A DNA stretch of 46,437 nucleotides, from assembly GCA_947462685.1 (NCBI GenBank), contig CANHPL010000016.1:1-46437 (forward strand). The letters are read 5' to 3'. Shown one piece after another: positions 36,789 to 46,437 of the stretch (position 1 is its first letter; the number at the start of each line of letters is the position of its first letter). The notes beneath the pieces were generated by a model, which was not told where the DNA came from, searched no databases, and saw only the letters and a program-made list of their open reading frames with translations. The position numbers were made by a program, and so were the translations under genes. The DNA comes from Burkholderiaceae bacterium (GTDB lineage: Bacteria > Pseudomonadota > Gammaproteobacteria > Burkholderiales > Burkholderiaceae).

Positions 36789-38885
36789 TTAGGCACTTTC
36801 TTCGATTAAACCACCATGCCTTAATAAAGCATCTATCTCTGGGGGGCGTCCTCTAAATGCCTTGAATGAATCAGCGGCAGAACGACTACCACCTACTTCA
36901 AGGATTTGTTTTCGATAATGAATACCAATCTCAGGGTTTAAGATAGAACCGAAGCGAGAAACTTGTTCTTCGAAGAATGAGAAGGCATCGGCAGAGAGAA
37001 CCTCCGCCCATTTATAACTATAGTAACCAGCAGCGTAACCACCAGCAAAAATATGGCTAAAGGAATGAGGCCATCTAGAAATTGGTGATTGTTTTAAAAC
37101 ATGAATCTGTTGGTTCATGGTTTGCGACAGTTGAAGGATATCGGTTGGTTTTGCATGAACTGCATCAAAGCTCGCATGAAGTTCCCAATCAAAACTCGCA
37201 AAGACAATCTGTCTGAGAGTAAAAAGGCCATTTTGGAAATTTTTTGCTGCAAGCATTTTATTAAATAATTCACGCGGTAATACTTCATTACTATCAACGT
37301 GGCAGGACAGTTTCTGAATCACCTCGTAGTCCCAGCAAAAATTTTCCATGAATTGACTTGGAAGTTCAACTGCGTCCCATTCCACACCATTGATGCCAGA
37401 AACTCCTAAAGTATCTACCTGAGTCAACATATGGTGCAGCCCATGACCGAATTCATGGAAGAGGGTGATCACGTCATCATGGCTGATGGTTGCCGAACGT
37501 AACTGACCATTAATTGTGAGTGGTGATGGGAAATTACAAACAAGATATGCAACAGGAGTTTGAATAGTACCATTTTGCAGCAACATTCTGCCACGCGCAT
37601 CATCCATCCACGCTCCACCACGTTTGCCACTTCTTGCATAGGCATCAAGATAAAAATAGGCAACAATGTGGTTACTCTCGTTGCGAACCTCAAAAGACTG
37701 AACATCGGCATGCCAGGTAGGTAATGTTGCTGCTTGGATGTTCACTTGGAAAATGGTCTGGATCACATGGAACAAACCTCGAAGAACTTGATCAATTGGA
37801 AAATATTGTTTAACCTCATGTTCTGAAAATAAATATTTAGCATGTTTGAGCTTCTCAGAGGCAAAACTAATATCCCAAGGTTCAAGAGTTTGAATATTTA
37901 ATTCGGTAGAGGCAAATTGTTGCAATTCAGCTAAATCCCTTAGAGCACTTGGATGAGCGCGCTTTGCAAATTCTTCCAGGAATGAACGAACTTCTTCAAC
38001 AGAGCTTGCCATTTTAGGTACTAAACTAAGAGCTGCGTAGTTTTCAAAACCCAACATGTGAGCTTCTTCATTCCGCAGTCTTAATATATCCAGCATGATT
38101 TGGCTATTGTCCAAGTCCAATGTGCCCTGAGCATATTGAGGACCCAGTTCAGAAGCGCGAGTGACGTAAGCCTCATATAAAGTTTGACGTAATTGCCGAT
38201 TGTGAGCAAATTGCTGGACAGGGTAGTAAGAAGGAAATTTCAAATTAAAAGCCCAACCTTTATGGTCATGTGTTTGAGCCAATTCTTTTGCTGCACCAAG
38301 AATATCCTCTGGAAGGCCTTCTAAGTCATTTAGGTCTTGGACTATATGTATAAATGTATCCGTTGCATCCAGCACATGATCAGAAAAAGATTTCGTGAGT
38401 TGTGCAAGTTCTTCTGATATTTTTGCAAAACGTGGCTTTGATTCTTCAGGTAATTCAGCACCCCCTAGTTTAAAATCGCGAATCGAGTTGCTAACGACTT
38501 TTTGCTGGGCGTTAGAGAGTAGTTGCCACTGCTGTGAAGATTGAATCTTTTTATATTGTTCAAACAAATCTAAACTTTGTTCAAAGGTACTTGAGTATGC
38601 CGTTACTTCGGGTAACATCTTGGCATGTGCTTCTCGTAAATCAGCCGAATCAATAACACTAGTGAGATGATTGACTACGCCCCATGCCCTTCCAAGCGCT
38701 TGGTTAGTCTGCTCTAAAGGAATGATGAGGTTTTCCCAAGTTGGTGATGTATCTAGAGCAATCGCTTGCTTAAGGGACTCATAAGCTGCTCGGAGTAAAC
38801 TTTGGATCGCTTCTTCTATATGATACGGTTCAATAAGGGCATAATTAGGTAACTCTTGACCCATTTCTAATAAGGGATTGCTCAT
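36789..38885 (-). CDS. prlC: M3-family oligopeptidase (oligopeptidase A type)
   Basis: The 698-residue zinc metallopeptidase degrades short peptides, including cleaved signal peptides, in the cytoplasm. The zinc motif HEFGHGLHHML (HExxH) and the flanking GVEWDAVELPSQFMENFCW segment, with the third ligand Glu region, are present, as is the C-terminal FAGGYAAGYYSYKWAEVLSADAF block. Length agrees with PrlC (about 680). It lies 12 bases after folD, the arrangement known from other Burkholderiales. Confidence 0.95.
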   Translation of the reverse strand: MSNPLLEMGQELPNYALIEPYHIEEAIQSLLRAAYESLKQAIALDTSPTWENLIIPLEQTNQALGRAWGVVNHLTSVIDSADLREAHAKMLPEVTAYSSTFEQSLDLFEQYKKIQSSQQWQLLSNAQQKVVSNSIRDFKLGGAELPEESKPRFAKISEELAQLTKSFSDHVLDATDTFIHIVQDLNDLEGLPEDILGAAKELAQTHDHKGWAFNLKFPSYYPVQQFAHNRQLRQTLYEAYVTRASELGPQYAQGTLDLDNSQIMLDILRLRNEEAHMLGFENYAALSLVPKMASSVEEVRSFLEEFAKRAHPSALRDLAELQQFASTELNIQTLEPWDISFASEKLKHAKYLFSEHEVKQYFPIDQVLRGLFHVIQTIFQVNIQAATLPTWHADVQSFEVRNESNHIVAYFYLDAYARSGKRGGAWMDDARGRMLLQNGTIQTPVAYLVCNFPSPLTINGQLRSATISHDDVITLFHEFGHGLHHMLTQVDTLGVSGINGVEWDAVELPSQFMENFCWDYEVIQKLSCHVDSNEVLPRELFNKMLAAKNFQNGLFTLRQIVFASFDWELHASFDAVHAKPTDILQLSQTMNQQIHVLKQSPISRWPHSFSHIFAGGYAAGYYSYKWAEVLSADAFSFFEEQVSRFGSILNPEIGIHYRKQILEVGGSRSAADSFKAFRGRPPEIDALLRHGGLIEESA

Positions 38886-38897
38886 GTGGGGGTACTC

Positions 38898-39749
38898 TTA
38901 ATGATGAAAAGTAGTGGCAGCTTCGAGGGTATTTTGTAGCAACATGGTAATGGTCATCGGGCCTACTCCCCCAGGTACAGGAGTAATCCACCCAGCGACA
39001 TATTTAACTTCATCAAAATCAACATCACCGCATAATTTGCCATCTGGTAAACGGTTGATGCCAACATCAATGACAACTGCGCCAGGTTTGACCATGTGAG
39101 CTGAAATCATTTTTGGAATTCCAGTTGCAACCACCAGAATATCTGCCTCTTTGGTATGGGCAGCGATATCTTTCGTTTTGCTATTACAAATTGTGATTGT
39201 TGCACCTGCTTGTAAGAGCAGCATAGCCATAGGTTTGCCGACGATATTAGATGCACCGACAATGACCGCTCTTGCGCCACGAATCGGATAATCGATACTT
39301 TCTAAAATCTTCATACAACCATAGGGCGTACAGGGTTTAAAAATCGGTTTACCAGTCATTAAAGCGCCAGCATTGGAAACATGAAAGCCATCAACATCTT
39401 TTAGGGGGGCAATTGTTTCCAATACGAGGTGACTATCAATATGACTAGGGAGGGGGAGTTGAACCAAAATGCCATGAATATTTGAGTTTTGATTTAACTC
39501 TTGAATATGACTGAGCAACTGTTCCTCAGAAATATCGCTTGGCAATTGAATCAGTTCAGAATGAATATTCGCTTCAGCACACGCTTTGACTTTGTTTCTG
39601 ACATAAATTTGACTTGCGGGATTCTCACCAACCAGGATGACAGCGAGGCCTGGTTTAGTGCCTTTGGCTGTAAGAATTGCAGCTGAAGTAGCAATTTCTG
39701 CACGAATTTGACGAGAGATAAGATTACCATCTAAAAGTTTGGCAGGCAT
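38898..39749 (-). CDS. folD: Bifunctional methylenetetrahydrofolate dehydrogenase/cyclohydrolase
   Basis: The 283-residue enzyme interconverts 5,10-methylene-, methenyl- and 10-formyl-tetrahydrofolate, supplying one-carbon units for purines and formyl-Met. The substrate-binding [11 protein letters not shown] with catalytic Lys, GILVQLPLP, and the [10 protein letters not shown] region are intact. The NADP fold is seen in [17 protein letters not shown], and the closing block is [18 protein letters not shown]. The gene is seven bases downstream of the response regulator on the same strand. Confidence 0.97.
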   Translation of the reverse strand: MPAKLLDGNLISRQIRAEIATSAAILTAKGTKPGLAVILVGENPASQIYVRNKVKACAEANIHSELIQLPSDISEEQLLSHIQELNQNSNIHGILVQLPLPSHIDSHLVLETIAPLKDVDGFHVSNAGALMTGKPIFKPCTPYGCMKILESIDYPIRGARAVIVGASNIVGKPMAMLLLQAGATITICNSKTKDIAAHTKEADILVVATGIPKMISAHMVKPGAVVIDVGINRLPDGKLCGDVDFDEVKYVAGWITPVPGGVGPMTITMLLQNTLEAATTFHH

Positions 39750-39756
39750 AAATAAA

Positions 39757-40392
39757 TTAAATTTTTTCCGACAAGGCTAAGCGAAGTAAATCTGCCACCG
39801 TACTAACATTCAGTTTTTCCATAATATTGGCCCGGTGGGCTTCAACTGTTTTAATGGAGATTGTCAAATCATCAGCAATTTGTTTATTCAGCCGGCCAGC
39901 CACGATTCGCTCTAGTACTTGTCGCTCTCTGCCCGTCAGTTTTGACAACAAACTTTGATTATTTTTCTGTAAAGAAGCCTCTTTGTAAGAGTTTCTGGCA
40001 GTGGTGAGCATTTTTTCTACCAGGTTTTGTAACTCATTCTCTTTAAATGGTTTTTCAATAAAATCTACCGCTCCTTTTTTCATGGTCGTCACCGCCATAG
40101 AAACGTCACCGTGACCAGTAATAAAGGAAATGGGCATTGGAATTGATTCTGCAATTAAATGCTCTTGAAGTTCAAGGCCTGACATACCAGGCATTCTGAC
40201 ATCCAGAATGGCGCAAGCAGTTACATCGCGATCTGAACCAGTAACGACTTGCAAGAAGCGCTCTGCACTGCTAAAGCATTTCACTAAATAGCCATTACTT
40301 TCCAGTAACCAACTCAGTGAGTCTCGAACAGCTTCATCATCATCGACAATATAGATAATTTCTTTGGGTTTGTCTGTATAGATGGTATTCAT
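39757..40392 (-). CDS. FixJ/TtrR-type response regulator with LuxR HTH
   Basis: The 211-residue protein has a receiver domain ([15 protein letters not shown], phospho-acceptor Asp64 in [16 protein letters not shown], Lys in FIEKPF) and a LuxR-type output domain ([43 protein letters not shown]). Such regulators activate transcription as dimers after phosphorylation. The gene for its probable partner kinase lies 80 bases upstream on the same strand. Both sit next to aceE in related Burkholderiales, but their input and target genes cannot be read from the sequence. Confidence 0.93.
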   Translation of the reverse strand: MNTIYTDKPKEIIYIVDDDEAVRDSLSWLLESNGYLVKCFSSAERFLQVVTGSDRDVTACAILDVRMPGMSGLELQEHLIAESIPMPISFITGHGDVSMAVTTMKKGAVDFIEKPFKENELQNLVEKMLTTARNSYKEASLQKNNQSLLSKLTGRERQVLERIVAGRLNKQIADDLTISIKTVEAHRANIMEKLNVSTVADLLRLALSEKI

Positions 40393-40472
40393 ACTTAACC
40401 TTGACTAAAAGTAAAAAATAAAAGCTCCTATGGCAATAATAACGGTTTTTATTTAATCCTCGCAGAAGTTTG

Positions 40473-43106
40473 TTAGCTCTTCAACAAGGGTATTAGATAA
40501 TTTTCTAAAGGCAACAAAATCGTAAATGTACAACCACTCAAATGATTAGCTTCTTGCGTATTTTCTATGGTACTGTCTGGGATGGCTTGAGGGTTATTTT
40601 CTGCCATTAAACGACCTTCGTGTGATTCAATAATGGAGCGACAAATGTTTAGTCCCATTCCCATTCCTTCTTCTTTTGTGCTAAAAAACGGGTCAAAAAT
40701 TTGCTGAGCAATTTCTGAAGCGATTCCTTTGCCAGAATCGATAATCCGAATTCTTAACATAGGTTGTTGGACATTATTTTCTAGATCTGCAATAACTTTG
40801 ATCGGAGGAGCATTACCACGGCGAGAGCGAGGGTAAGAGTCGCGCATACTATCAATCGCATTTTTGATGAGGTTCACAAGCACTTGTTCGATCAAAATGG
40901 GGTCAACAAAACACTCAGGTAAATTCGATAGAAGCGATTTTTCAATATAAAGACCTTGACGGTTTGCCTCAATCTCAGCAAGTTCGATGGATTGATTAAC
41001 AATTTGTTCGATATGACAGGATTGACGTTGTGGGGCACTTCTTTTAACAAAATTGCGTATCCTTTGAATAATTGTTCCAGCTCGCAAGGCTTGGGTACTG
41101 ACTTTTTCAATTGCTGGAATAATTTCTTGATCGATTTGGGCATCATTTTTTGCGCGTAGGCGATTCATCAGCCCCATACAATAATTGTTAATCGCCGCAA
41201 GGGGTTGATTTAATTCATGGGCAATCGAAGAAGCCATTTCACCCATGGTGGTTAAACGACTCGAAAACTGAAGTCTTTCTTCTTGAAGGCGAAGATGGTC
41301 TTCCGCTAAGCGACGCTCAGTAATATCGGTGGTAATAAGCATTTGTGCAAGATGGCCATCGGTCCAAGGAATATAACGTCTTCTCACTTCATACCATTTA
41401 GGATTATCAGGTACTTGAACTTCCCTTGAGTCGCCAATAATGGGAGTGAGAGCAGAGGAGGGAAGACCAGCAAAACCATCTACATTATCCTCATCTAAAT
41501 CAAGATTGTTTTCAGAAAAAGCTTCGCTACCGAGTAACAAATGATGTGCCTGTGGTGTTGCATCAAACATTTCTTGGTATAAATTATTGGAATATAGCAT
41601 TTCACCCGTTTTGGGATTTACAACTGAAATTCCAGCCGTTAAACCTTCTAATACAGTAATAAATCGTTGTTGCGAGATCGCCAATTCATCTCGAATACGA
41701 CGTGGCTCAGAAATATCAACCAAAGATGCAATCCAGCCAGTTTGTTTATTTTTAGCATCCACCATCGGGGAAACAAAGTTTCTGACAAATATCTTCTTAC
41801 CTTTGCGATCCGTTAGAATCGCTTCAATACCATTTGGAGGGCCGAAGTTCTGTTTAAAAGCGTCTTCCAATTTCATGGAATTTGATTCTTCATCTGCCTT
41901 TGCCCAAAATGGAAAAGGTGGCTTTAATCCCTGTAATTCTTCACTACTCCAGCCGACCAATTTAGAAAAAGCTGGGTTGACATAACTAATACTGCCATTC
42001 AATTCATGAACACGAAGTCCAACGGGCATAGATTCTTCAATGGCTCTTCTAAAGTTAGTTTCTTTAATCAGACTTCTTTGAATATCTTGTCTAAATTTCA
42101 TTTGTCGCCAAATGGACCAAAAGCTCCAAATTACATATGAACATAATCCAATCACTAGCCAAAAAAGCATTTGGAAACTTAGATTACTTGGCAGAGGATA
42201 ACTCTCACCTTGAAGGATGATATTGTCGGCAAACTTGGTTATTTTTATTTGATAAGTACTATGGTTTTTAGCCAATGATCGATTACTTTGTGAATAAATC
42301 AACTGACCTTGATTATTTAAAATGGAGAAACGATGACGCGCCAAAATATCCTTGGGGATAATTCGATTAATTAACAGTGGTACGGAGTACAAGATAGCTA
42401 TATTTTGATGTTGTTCGGAATATTTTAAAGCGGGCTGAACATACCAAAATACGATTGAACGATCTTGATTCAAGTTAGAATTTTTGCCCTTGAGGTCTAA
42501 AGTGATAAAACTAGAGTAGGTTCCTCTTCCGGTTGCTTGAGCATCTTTTAAGGTGGCTTGCAACGCGCTATTTAATTGAGAAGCAATTTTAGGGTCATTA
42601 TTCCAATCCTCTTCATCGATATTAGGAAATGCAATCGAATTTTTTGAAACTTGACTACTCGATTGAATCAGTAAAAGTTCATTATGTTTATTAATTAAGG
42701 AGCTGGCAATTCGATAAAAATCTTTATTCCATTTTGGATCATTTACAAAAGGAAGGTTTTTACCAATGTTTAAAAGTTCTTCTTCATTTTGATCAAAGTT
42801 AATTTGTAACCGTTGCTCTGCATAAGCGATTTCACGATAAAAGATAATTTCAGCTTGTTCGGTTTCTTGAGAAGATAAGGACCACAAAATTGCAAACATG
42901 GCCAACATGAATAACATGATGGCAATAATCGGTGTGTATAAATAATCTACGGATTGTTGACTTAGTTTTTTTTTCAAAGACCTGGGCTGAAGCCACTTTT
43001 TGATTTGGCTAATAGTGAAGGTAAGCATTTTCTTCATAGAGCTTATTTTGCTTGAACTGTCGTTGAAAGGTTGAATTATTTGACAAATCGCTATTAATAA
43101 TTTCAT
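40473..43106 (-). CDS. Membrane-bound PAS-domain sensor histidine kinase (FixL/DctB-like)
   Basis: The frame codes 877 residues. There are two membrane helices (about 55-75, TPIIAIMLFMLAMFAILWS; and about 310-335, LSFQMLFWLVIGLCSYVIWSFW) enclosing a periplasmic sensor domain of roughly 230 residues. Two PAS domains follow (AIEESMPVGLRVHELNGSI; VLEGLTAGISVVNPKTGEM), then a HisKA domain with His630 in SIAHELNQPLAAINNY, and an ATPase domain with NLIKNAIDSMRD, DSGKGI and GMGMGLNICRSI. The start is uncertain: neither ATG 43106 nor ATG 43037 has a good ribosome site. It is divergent from aceE, with 88 bases between. Confidence 0.92.
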   Translation of the reverse strand: MKLLIAICQIIQPFNDSSSKISSMKKMLTFTISQIKKWLQPRSLKKKLSQQSVDYLYTPIIAIMLFMLAMFAILWSLSSQETEQAEIIFYREIAYAEQRLQINFDQNEEELLNIGKNLPFVNDPKWNKDFYRIASSLINKHNELLLIQSSSQVSKNSIAFPNIDEEDWNNDPKIASQLNSALQATLKDAQATGRGTYSSFITLDLKGKNSNLNQDRSIVFWYVQPALKYSEQHQNIAILYSVPLLINRIIPKDILARHRFSILNNQGQLIYSQSNRSLAKNHSTYQIKITKFADNIILQGESYPLPSNLSFQMLFWLVIGLCSYVIWSFWSIWRQMKFRQDIQRSLIKETNFRRAIEESMPVGLRVHELNGSISYVNPAFSKLVGWSSEELQGLKPPFPFWAKADEESNSMKLEDAFKQNFGPPNGIEAILTDRKGKKIFVRNFVSPMVDAKNKQTGWIASLVDISEPRRIRDELAISQQRFITVLEGLTAGISVVNPKTGEMLYSNNLYQEMFDATPQAHHLLLGSEAFSENNLDLDEDNVDGFAGLPSSALTPIIGDSREVQVPDNPKWYEVRRRYIPWTDGHLAQMLITTDITERRLAEDHLRLQEERLQFSSRLTTMGEMASSIAHELNQPLAAINNYCMGLMNRLRAKNDAQIDQEIIPAIEKVSTQALRAGTIIQRIRNFVKRSAPQRQSCHIEQIVNQSIELAEIEANRQGLYIEKSLLSNLPECFVDPILIEQVLVNLIKNAIDSMRDSYPRSRRGNAPPIKVIADLENNVQQPMLRIRIIDSGKGIASEIAQQIFDPFFSTKEEGMGMGLNICRSIIESHEGRLMAENNPQAIPDSTIENTQEANHLSGCTFTILLPLENYLIPLLKS

Positions 43107-43110
43107 ATTA

Positions 43111-43125
43111 TGATAAATATTATCA
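43111..43125. repeat. 15-bp inverted repeat TGATAA-ATA-TTATCA between the kinase gene and aceE
   Basis: Six-base perfect arms separated by three bases lie in the divergent intergenic space, 31 bases before the aceE candidate -35. The size suits a dimeric regulator site. It is AT-rich, so chance is not excluded, and it fits neither the FNR nor the E. coli PdhR consensus. Confidence 0.4.
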
Positions 43126-43141
43126 AGATATGAAAAAATAC

Positions 43142-43169
43142 TTGTATTTCATCGAACTAAATTTAGAAT
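43142..43169 (+). promoter_or_regulatory. Candidate aceE promoter
   Basis: TTGTAT (43142-43147) and TAGAAT (43164-43169) are separated by 16 bases, with five of six matches at the -10. The predicted start point near 43176 gives a short leader containing the AAGGAGAT ribosome site. Confidence 0.4.
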
Positions 43170-43194
43170 AAGAGAAATTAATAAGGAGATCAAA

Positions 43195-45900
43195 ATGGCA
43201 GTTGTTCCTACAGAATTTAATTCCAAATTATCCAATATCGATACGATGGATGTGGACCCAATAGAAACTAGGGAGTGGCTTGATGCCATGAATGGCGTCA
43301 TTCACACTGAAGGCACCGAACGTGCTGCCTTTTTGATAGATCAGCAAATTGCTTTTGCAAGAGTGAATGGGGTGGATCAACCGTTTCATGCACAAACACC
43401 CTATATCAATACGATTCCAGTAGAGCGCCAGGCTCGCATACCAGGTGATCAAGAAGTAGAGCACCGGATCCGTTCATATACGCGCTGGAATGCCATGGCC
43501 ATGGTCTTGCGTGCGAATAAAGACACCAATGTTGGGGGGCATATTTCATCCTTTCAATCTGCTGCGACTTTATATGATGTTGGTTTTAATCATTTTTGGC
43601 ATGCACCATCTGCGCAGCATGGTGGTGATCTGATTTATGTTCAGGGTCACTCCGCACCTGGCATTTATGCTAGAGCATATTTGTTGGGTCGTTTATCAGA
43701 AGAGCAATTAGATAGTTTCCGTCAAGAGGTTGGCGGTAAGGGTATTTCGAGTTATCCCCATCCATGGTTAATGCCAAATTTCTGGCAGTTCCCAACAGTT
43801 TCTATGGGACTGGGTCCCATCATGGCAATTTATCAAGCCCGCTTCATGAAGTATATGCAAGACCGAGGAATGATAAATACTGATGGGCGTAAAGTATGGG
43901 CATTTTTGGGTGATGGTGAAACAGATGAGCCTGAATCTCTTGGCGCTATTGGGATGGCCGGTCGTGAAAAACTAGATAACCTCATTTTCGTTATTAACTG
44001 TAATTTGCAACGATTGGATGGTCCAGTTCGAGGTAACAGTAGCATTATTCAGGAACTTGAAAGTGAGTTTAGAGGTTCTGGTTGGAATGTAATTAAAGTC
44101 GTTTGGGGAACGCATTGGGATGCCTTATTTGCGCGTGACAAAAAAGGTCTTCTCATGAACCGTTTGGCGCAAATTGTTGATGGCGAGTATCAAACCATGA
44201 AAGCTAAAAACGGTGCTTACGTACGTGCCCATGTTTTCAATACACCAGAGTTACAAGAACTAGTTGCTGATTGGAGCGATGAAGATATTTGGAATTTGAA
44301 TCGTGGTGGACACGATCCCCATAAAGTGTATGCAGCGTTTCACTCTGCAGTGAATCATCAAGGGCAACCAACCTTGATTTTGGCAAAAACCATTAAAGGT
44401 TATGGTATGGGTGCTTCTGGAGAAGCAATGAATATTGCCCATCAGCAGAAAAAAATGAGTATTACGGATGTCAAAGCTTTCCGAGATCGCTTTAATTTAC
44501 CTGTCAAAGATGAGGATATTGAAAATGTTCCTTATATTAAATTTGCTGAAGGTAGTCCTGAGCTTGAGTACATGCGAAAAAAACGTATGGACCTTGGTGG
44601 GTATTTGCCTCAAAGAAGGGCGAAAGCTGAATCTTTGGCAGTACCTTCATTAGAAACATTTGCACCTTTATTAGAAGCAACGGTTGAAGGCCGAGAAGTT
44701 TCTACAACGATGGCATTTGTGCGTTTATTAAATATGATTGTGAAAGATAAAGTCATTGGTCAACGTGTCGTACCAATTGTGCCAGATGAATCTCGCACTT
44801 TTGGTATGGAGGGAATGTTTCGTCAATTAGGTATTTGGAGTCATATCGGTCAGTTATATGAACCACAGGACCGTGATCAACTCATGTTTTATAAAGAAGA
44901 TCAGACCGGTCAGATTCTGCAAGAGGGTATTAACGAAGCAGGTGCGATGTGTGATTGGATTGCTGCCGCTACTTCATACTCAACCCATGGCGTACCCATG
45001 TTGCCATTTTATATTTTCTACTCCATGTTTGGTTTTCAAAGGATTGGCGATTTAGCATGGGCCGCAGGAGATATGCGTTCAAGAGGTTTCCTCCTTGGTG
45101 CGACCGCTGGTAGAACAACACTCAATGGTGAAGGTTTGCAACATGAAGATGGGCATAGTCATTTATTTAGCTTGGGGATTCCTAACTGTGTTAGTTATGA
45201 TCCAACTTTTGGTTTTGAATTAGCAGTGGTGATTCAAGATGGTATGCGTCGCATGATGACTGATCAAGAAGACGTGTATTACTACATCACCTTAATGAAT
45301 GAGAACTATGCACATCCTGCGATGCCAAAAGGCTCAGAAAAAGATATTTTGAAGGGGATGTATCACCTGCAAAGTGTTGGGGAGGCAAAGGCCAAATTGC
45401 GCGTGCAACTTTTAGGAAGTGGCACGATCTTTAGAGAAGTCATGGCGGCTGCAGATCTACTCCGAGATGATTGGGGTGTTGCTTCAGATTTATGGAGTTG
45501 TCCAAGCTTTACCGAGTTGGCAAGAGATATTCAGCGCGTGAATCGTCATAACTTATTAAATCCATTGGCCAAACCACTCAAATCTCATGTAGAGGAATCG
45601 TTAGTCAAATTTACAGGTCCAGTAATTGCTTCAACCGACTATGTACGTTTATTTGCAGAGCAGATCCGCCCTGCAATTCAACAGTTAGGAAAACGATATA
45701 CCGTTTTAGGAACTGATGGTTACGGAAGATCTGATACACGTGAACAGCTACGTCACTTCTTTGAAGTAGACCGTTATTGGGTGACCATTTCTGCTCTAAA
45801 AGCATTAGCAGATGATGGTCAAATGGATGCTAAAAAAGTAGCAGAAGCAATTGCTAAATATGGCGTTGATGTTTCTAAGCCAAACCCAATGACTGTTTAA
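43195..45900 (+). CDS. aceE: Pyruvate dehydrogenase E1 component, homodimeric type
   Basis: The 901-residue enzyme decarboxylates pyruvate and passes the acetyl group to the lipoyl domain of E2, linking glycolysis to the citric-acid cycle. The thiamine-diphosphate motif is complete (FLGDGETDEPESLGAIGMAGREKL ... NCNLQRLDGPV). Conserved blocks HISSFQSAATLYDVGFNHFW, LAKTIKGYGMGASGEA and GLQHEDGHSHL are present, and the length matches E. coli AceE (887). AAGGAGAT lies 7 bases before the ATG. aceF starts 10 bases after the stop, so the two form an operon. Confidence 0.98.
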   Translation: MAVVPTEFNSKLSNIDTMDVDPIETREWLDAMNGVIHTEGTERAAFLIDQQIAFARVNGVDQPFHAQTPYINTIPVERQARIPGDQEVEHRIRSYTRWNAMAMVLRANKDTNVGGHISSFQSAATLYDVGFNHFWHAPSAQHGGDLIYVQGHSAPGIYARAYLLGRLSEEQLDSFRQEVGGKGISSYPHPWLMPNFWQFPTVSMGLGPIMAIYQARFMKYMQDRGMINTDGRKVWAFLGDGETDEPESLGAIGMAGREKLDNLIFVINCNLQRLDGPVRGNSSIIQELESEFRGSGWNVIKVVWGTHWDALFARDKKGLLMNRLAQIVDGEYQTMKAKNGAYVRAHVFNTPELQELVADWSDEDIWNLNRGGHDPHKVYAAFHSAVNHQGQPTLILAKTIKGYGMGASGEAMNIAHQQKKMSITDVKAFRDRFNLPVKDEDIENVPYIKFAEGSPELEYMRKKRMDLGGYLPQRRAKAESLAVPSLETFAPLLEATVEGREVSTTMAFVRLLNMIVKDKVIGQRVVPIVPDESRTFGMEGMFRQLGIWSHIGQLYEPQDRDQLMFYKEDQTGQILQEGINEAGAMCDWIAAATSYSTHGVPMLPFYIFYSMFGFQRIGDLAWAAGDMRSRGFLLGATAGRTTLNGEGLQHEDGHSHLFSLGIPNCVSYDPTFGFELAVVIQDGMRRMMTDQEDVYYYITLMNENYAHPAMPKGSEKDILKGMYHLQSVGEAKAKLRVQLLGSGTIFREVMAAADLLRDDWGVASDLWSCPSFTELARDIQRVNRHNLLNPLAKPLKSHVEESLVKFTGPVIASTDYVRLFAEQIRPAIQQLGKRYTVLGTDGYGRSDTREQLRHFFEVDRYWVTISALKALADDGQMDAKKVAEAIAKYGVDVSKPNPMTV

Positions 45901-45910
45901 GGAGCTTTTC

Positions 45911-46437
45911 ATGACACAAATGATCGAAATTAAAGTTCCAGATATTGGTGACTATAAAGAAATTCCTGTTATCGAGCTTCATGTCAAAGTGGGTGATCAA
46001 GTTGCCAAAGAGCAGTCTTTAATTACTTTAGAGTCTGACAAAGCTACGATGGATATTCCTAGCGCATATGCTGGTATCGTTAAAGAGTTAAAAGTCAAGT
46101 TAGGAGACAACGTTTCTGAAGGCAGTCTCGTTCTTTTATTAGAACAAACAGATGCATTAGCCAGCACAAAACCCAGTGCAACACCAATTTCTTCCCTAGC
46201 ATCAAATTCAGAGGAAAAGACAAGGCCAGTTGCGCCACCTCAAGAAATCCAACCCTTTGCCCCTGTTAAGTCCGCTGCTAAAGTAGTCGAGAGTTCTCCA
46301 GCGGTAAGTGTTAAAGCTGAAGTCAGTAGTGTGGCTCAGATGAGTCATGCAAGTCCATCCGTACGTAAATATGCGCGTGAGTTAGGTGCGGATGTTAGTC
46401 AAGTGAAGGGCAGTGGACCGAAAGGCCGTATTACTCA
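45911..46437 (+). CDS. aceF: Dihydrolipoamide acetyltransferase (PDH E2), 5' part, cut by window end
   Basis: An ATG preceded by AAGGAGC opens a frame that continues 175 codons to the window edge. It begins with one lipoyl domain (VPDIGDYKEIPVIEL; lipoylated Lys in ESDKATMDIPS, about residue 46), followed by a flexible Ala/Pro/Ser-rich linker and the start of the peripheral-subunit-binding domain (SPSVRKYARELGADVSQVKGSGPKGRI). E. coli AceF has three lipoyl domains; a single domain is visible here before the E1/E3-binding domain. The catalytic acyltransferase domain lies beyond the window. Confidence 0.96.
   Translation, partial: MTQMIEIKVPDIGDYKEIPVIELHVKVGDQVAKEQSLITLESDKATMDIPSAYAGIVKELKVKLGDNVSEGSLVLLLEQTDALASTKPSATPISSLASNSEEKTRPVAPPQEIQPFAPVKSAAKVVESSPAVSVKAEVSSVAQMSHASPSVRKYARELGADVSQVKGSGPKGRIT

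Overview
The window is a continuous, densely packed stretch of bacterial chromosome of low to moderate GC (judged by eye, not computed). Gene content and order point to a betaproteobacterium of the order Burkholderiales, most like a streamlined, Polynucleobacter-type Burkholderiaceae. The main evidence is the order ndk-rlmN-ispG-hisS-yfgM-bamB-der-hfq-hflX-hflK-hflC-hisZ-purA, the glnA-ntrB-ntrC cluster behind an EI24 protein and a molybdopterin-binding protein, and prlC-folD-FixJ-type regulator-PAS kinase facing aceE-aceF. No phage, insertion sequence, CRISPR array, rRNA operon or plasmid module is visible, and no gap longer than 300 bases lacks a gene.

Layout. 1-674 (-): the 5' part of a Bax-inhibitor-1/YccA membrane protein. 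907-14928 (+): thirteen tightly spaced or overlapping genes for nucleotide supply, rRNA methylation, isoprenoid synthesis, histidyl-tRNA, outer-membrane assembly, ribosome-associated GTPases, Hfq, FtsH modulation, histidine synthesis and purine synthesis. 14931-15368: two tiny lipoproteins. 15458-16228: an enoyl-CoA hydratase behind a striking inverted repeat. 16242-16777 (-): tRNA-Leu(CAG) and a solitary PIN-domain protein. 16842-19945 (+): rnr and rlmB. 19946-23344: tal (-), rpiA (+), yggX and argA (-). 23361-31745 (+): hrpA, then a five-gene run (YVTN beta-propeller, NodB-type deacetylase, sterol-desaturase-like hydroxylase, EI24 membrane protein, MoaB/CinA-like protein). 31871-35936 (+): glnA-ntrB-ntrC. 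35942-43106 (-): xth, prlC, folD, a FixJ-type regulator and its PAS kinase. 43195-end (+): aceE and the start of aceF.

The most interesting feature is the nitrogen-regulation cluster. The NtrC protein keeps its receiver, ATPase and Fis-type DNA-binding motifs, but the GAFTGA loop that contacts sigma-54 reads GAVPNA (35097-35114). A near-perfect NtrC operator lies upstream of glnA (31772-31788). I find no good -24/-12 promoter there and only modest sigma-70-like elements. A strong intrinsic terminator with a UACG loop sits inside the 5' end of the ntrB reading frame (33322-33345). Together these suggest a rewired Ntr system, perhaps a sigma-70-dependent NtrC like that of Rhodobacter capsulatus, with attenuated ntrBC expression. 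This is inference and needs a genome-level check for rpoN.

Other points of note are the missing pilF-rodZ pair between rlmN and ispG, an RNase R without its N-terminal helix-turn-helix domain, and several gene junctions that overlap or abut (hfq/hflX, hflX/hflK, rpiA/yggX, rlmB/tal, argA/hrpA).
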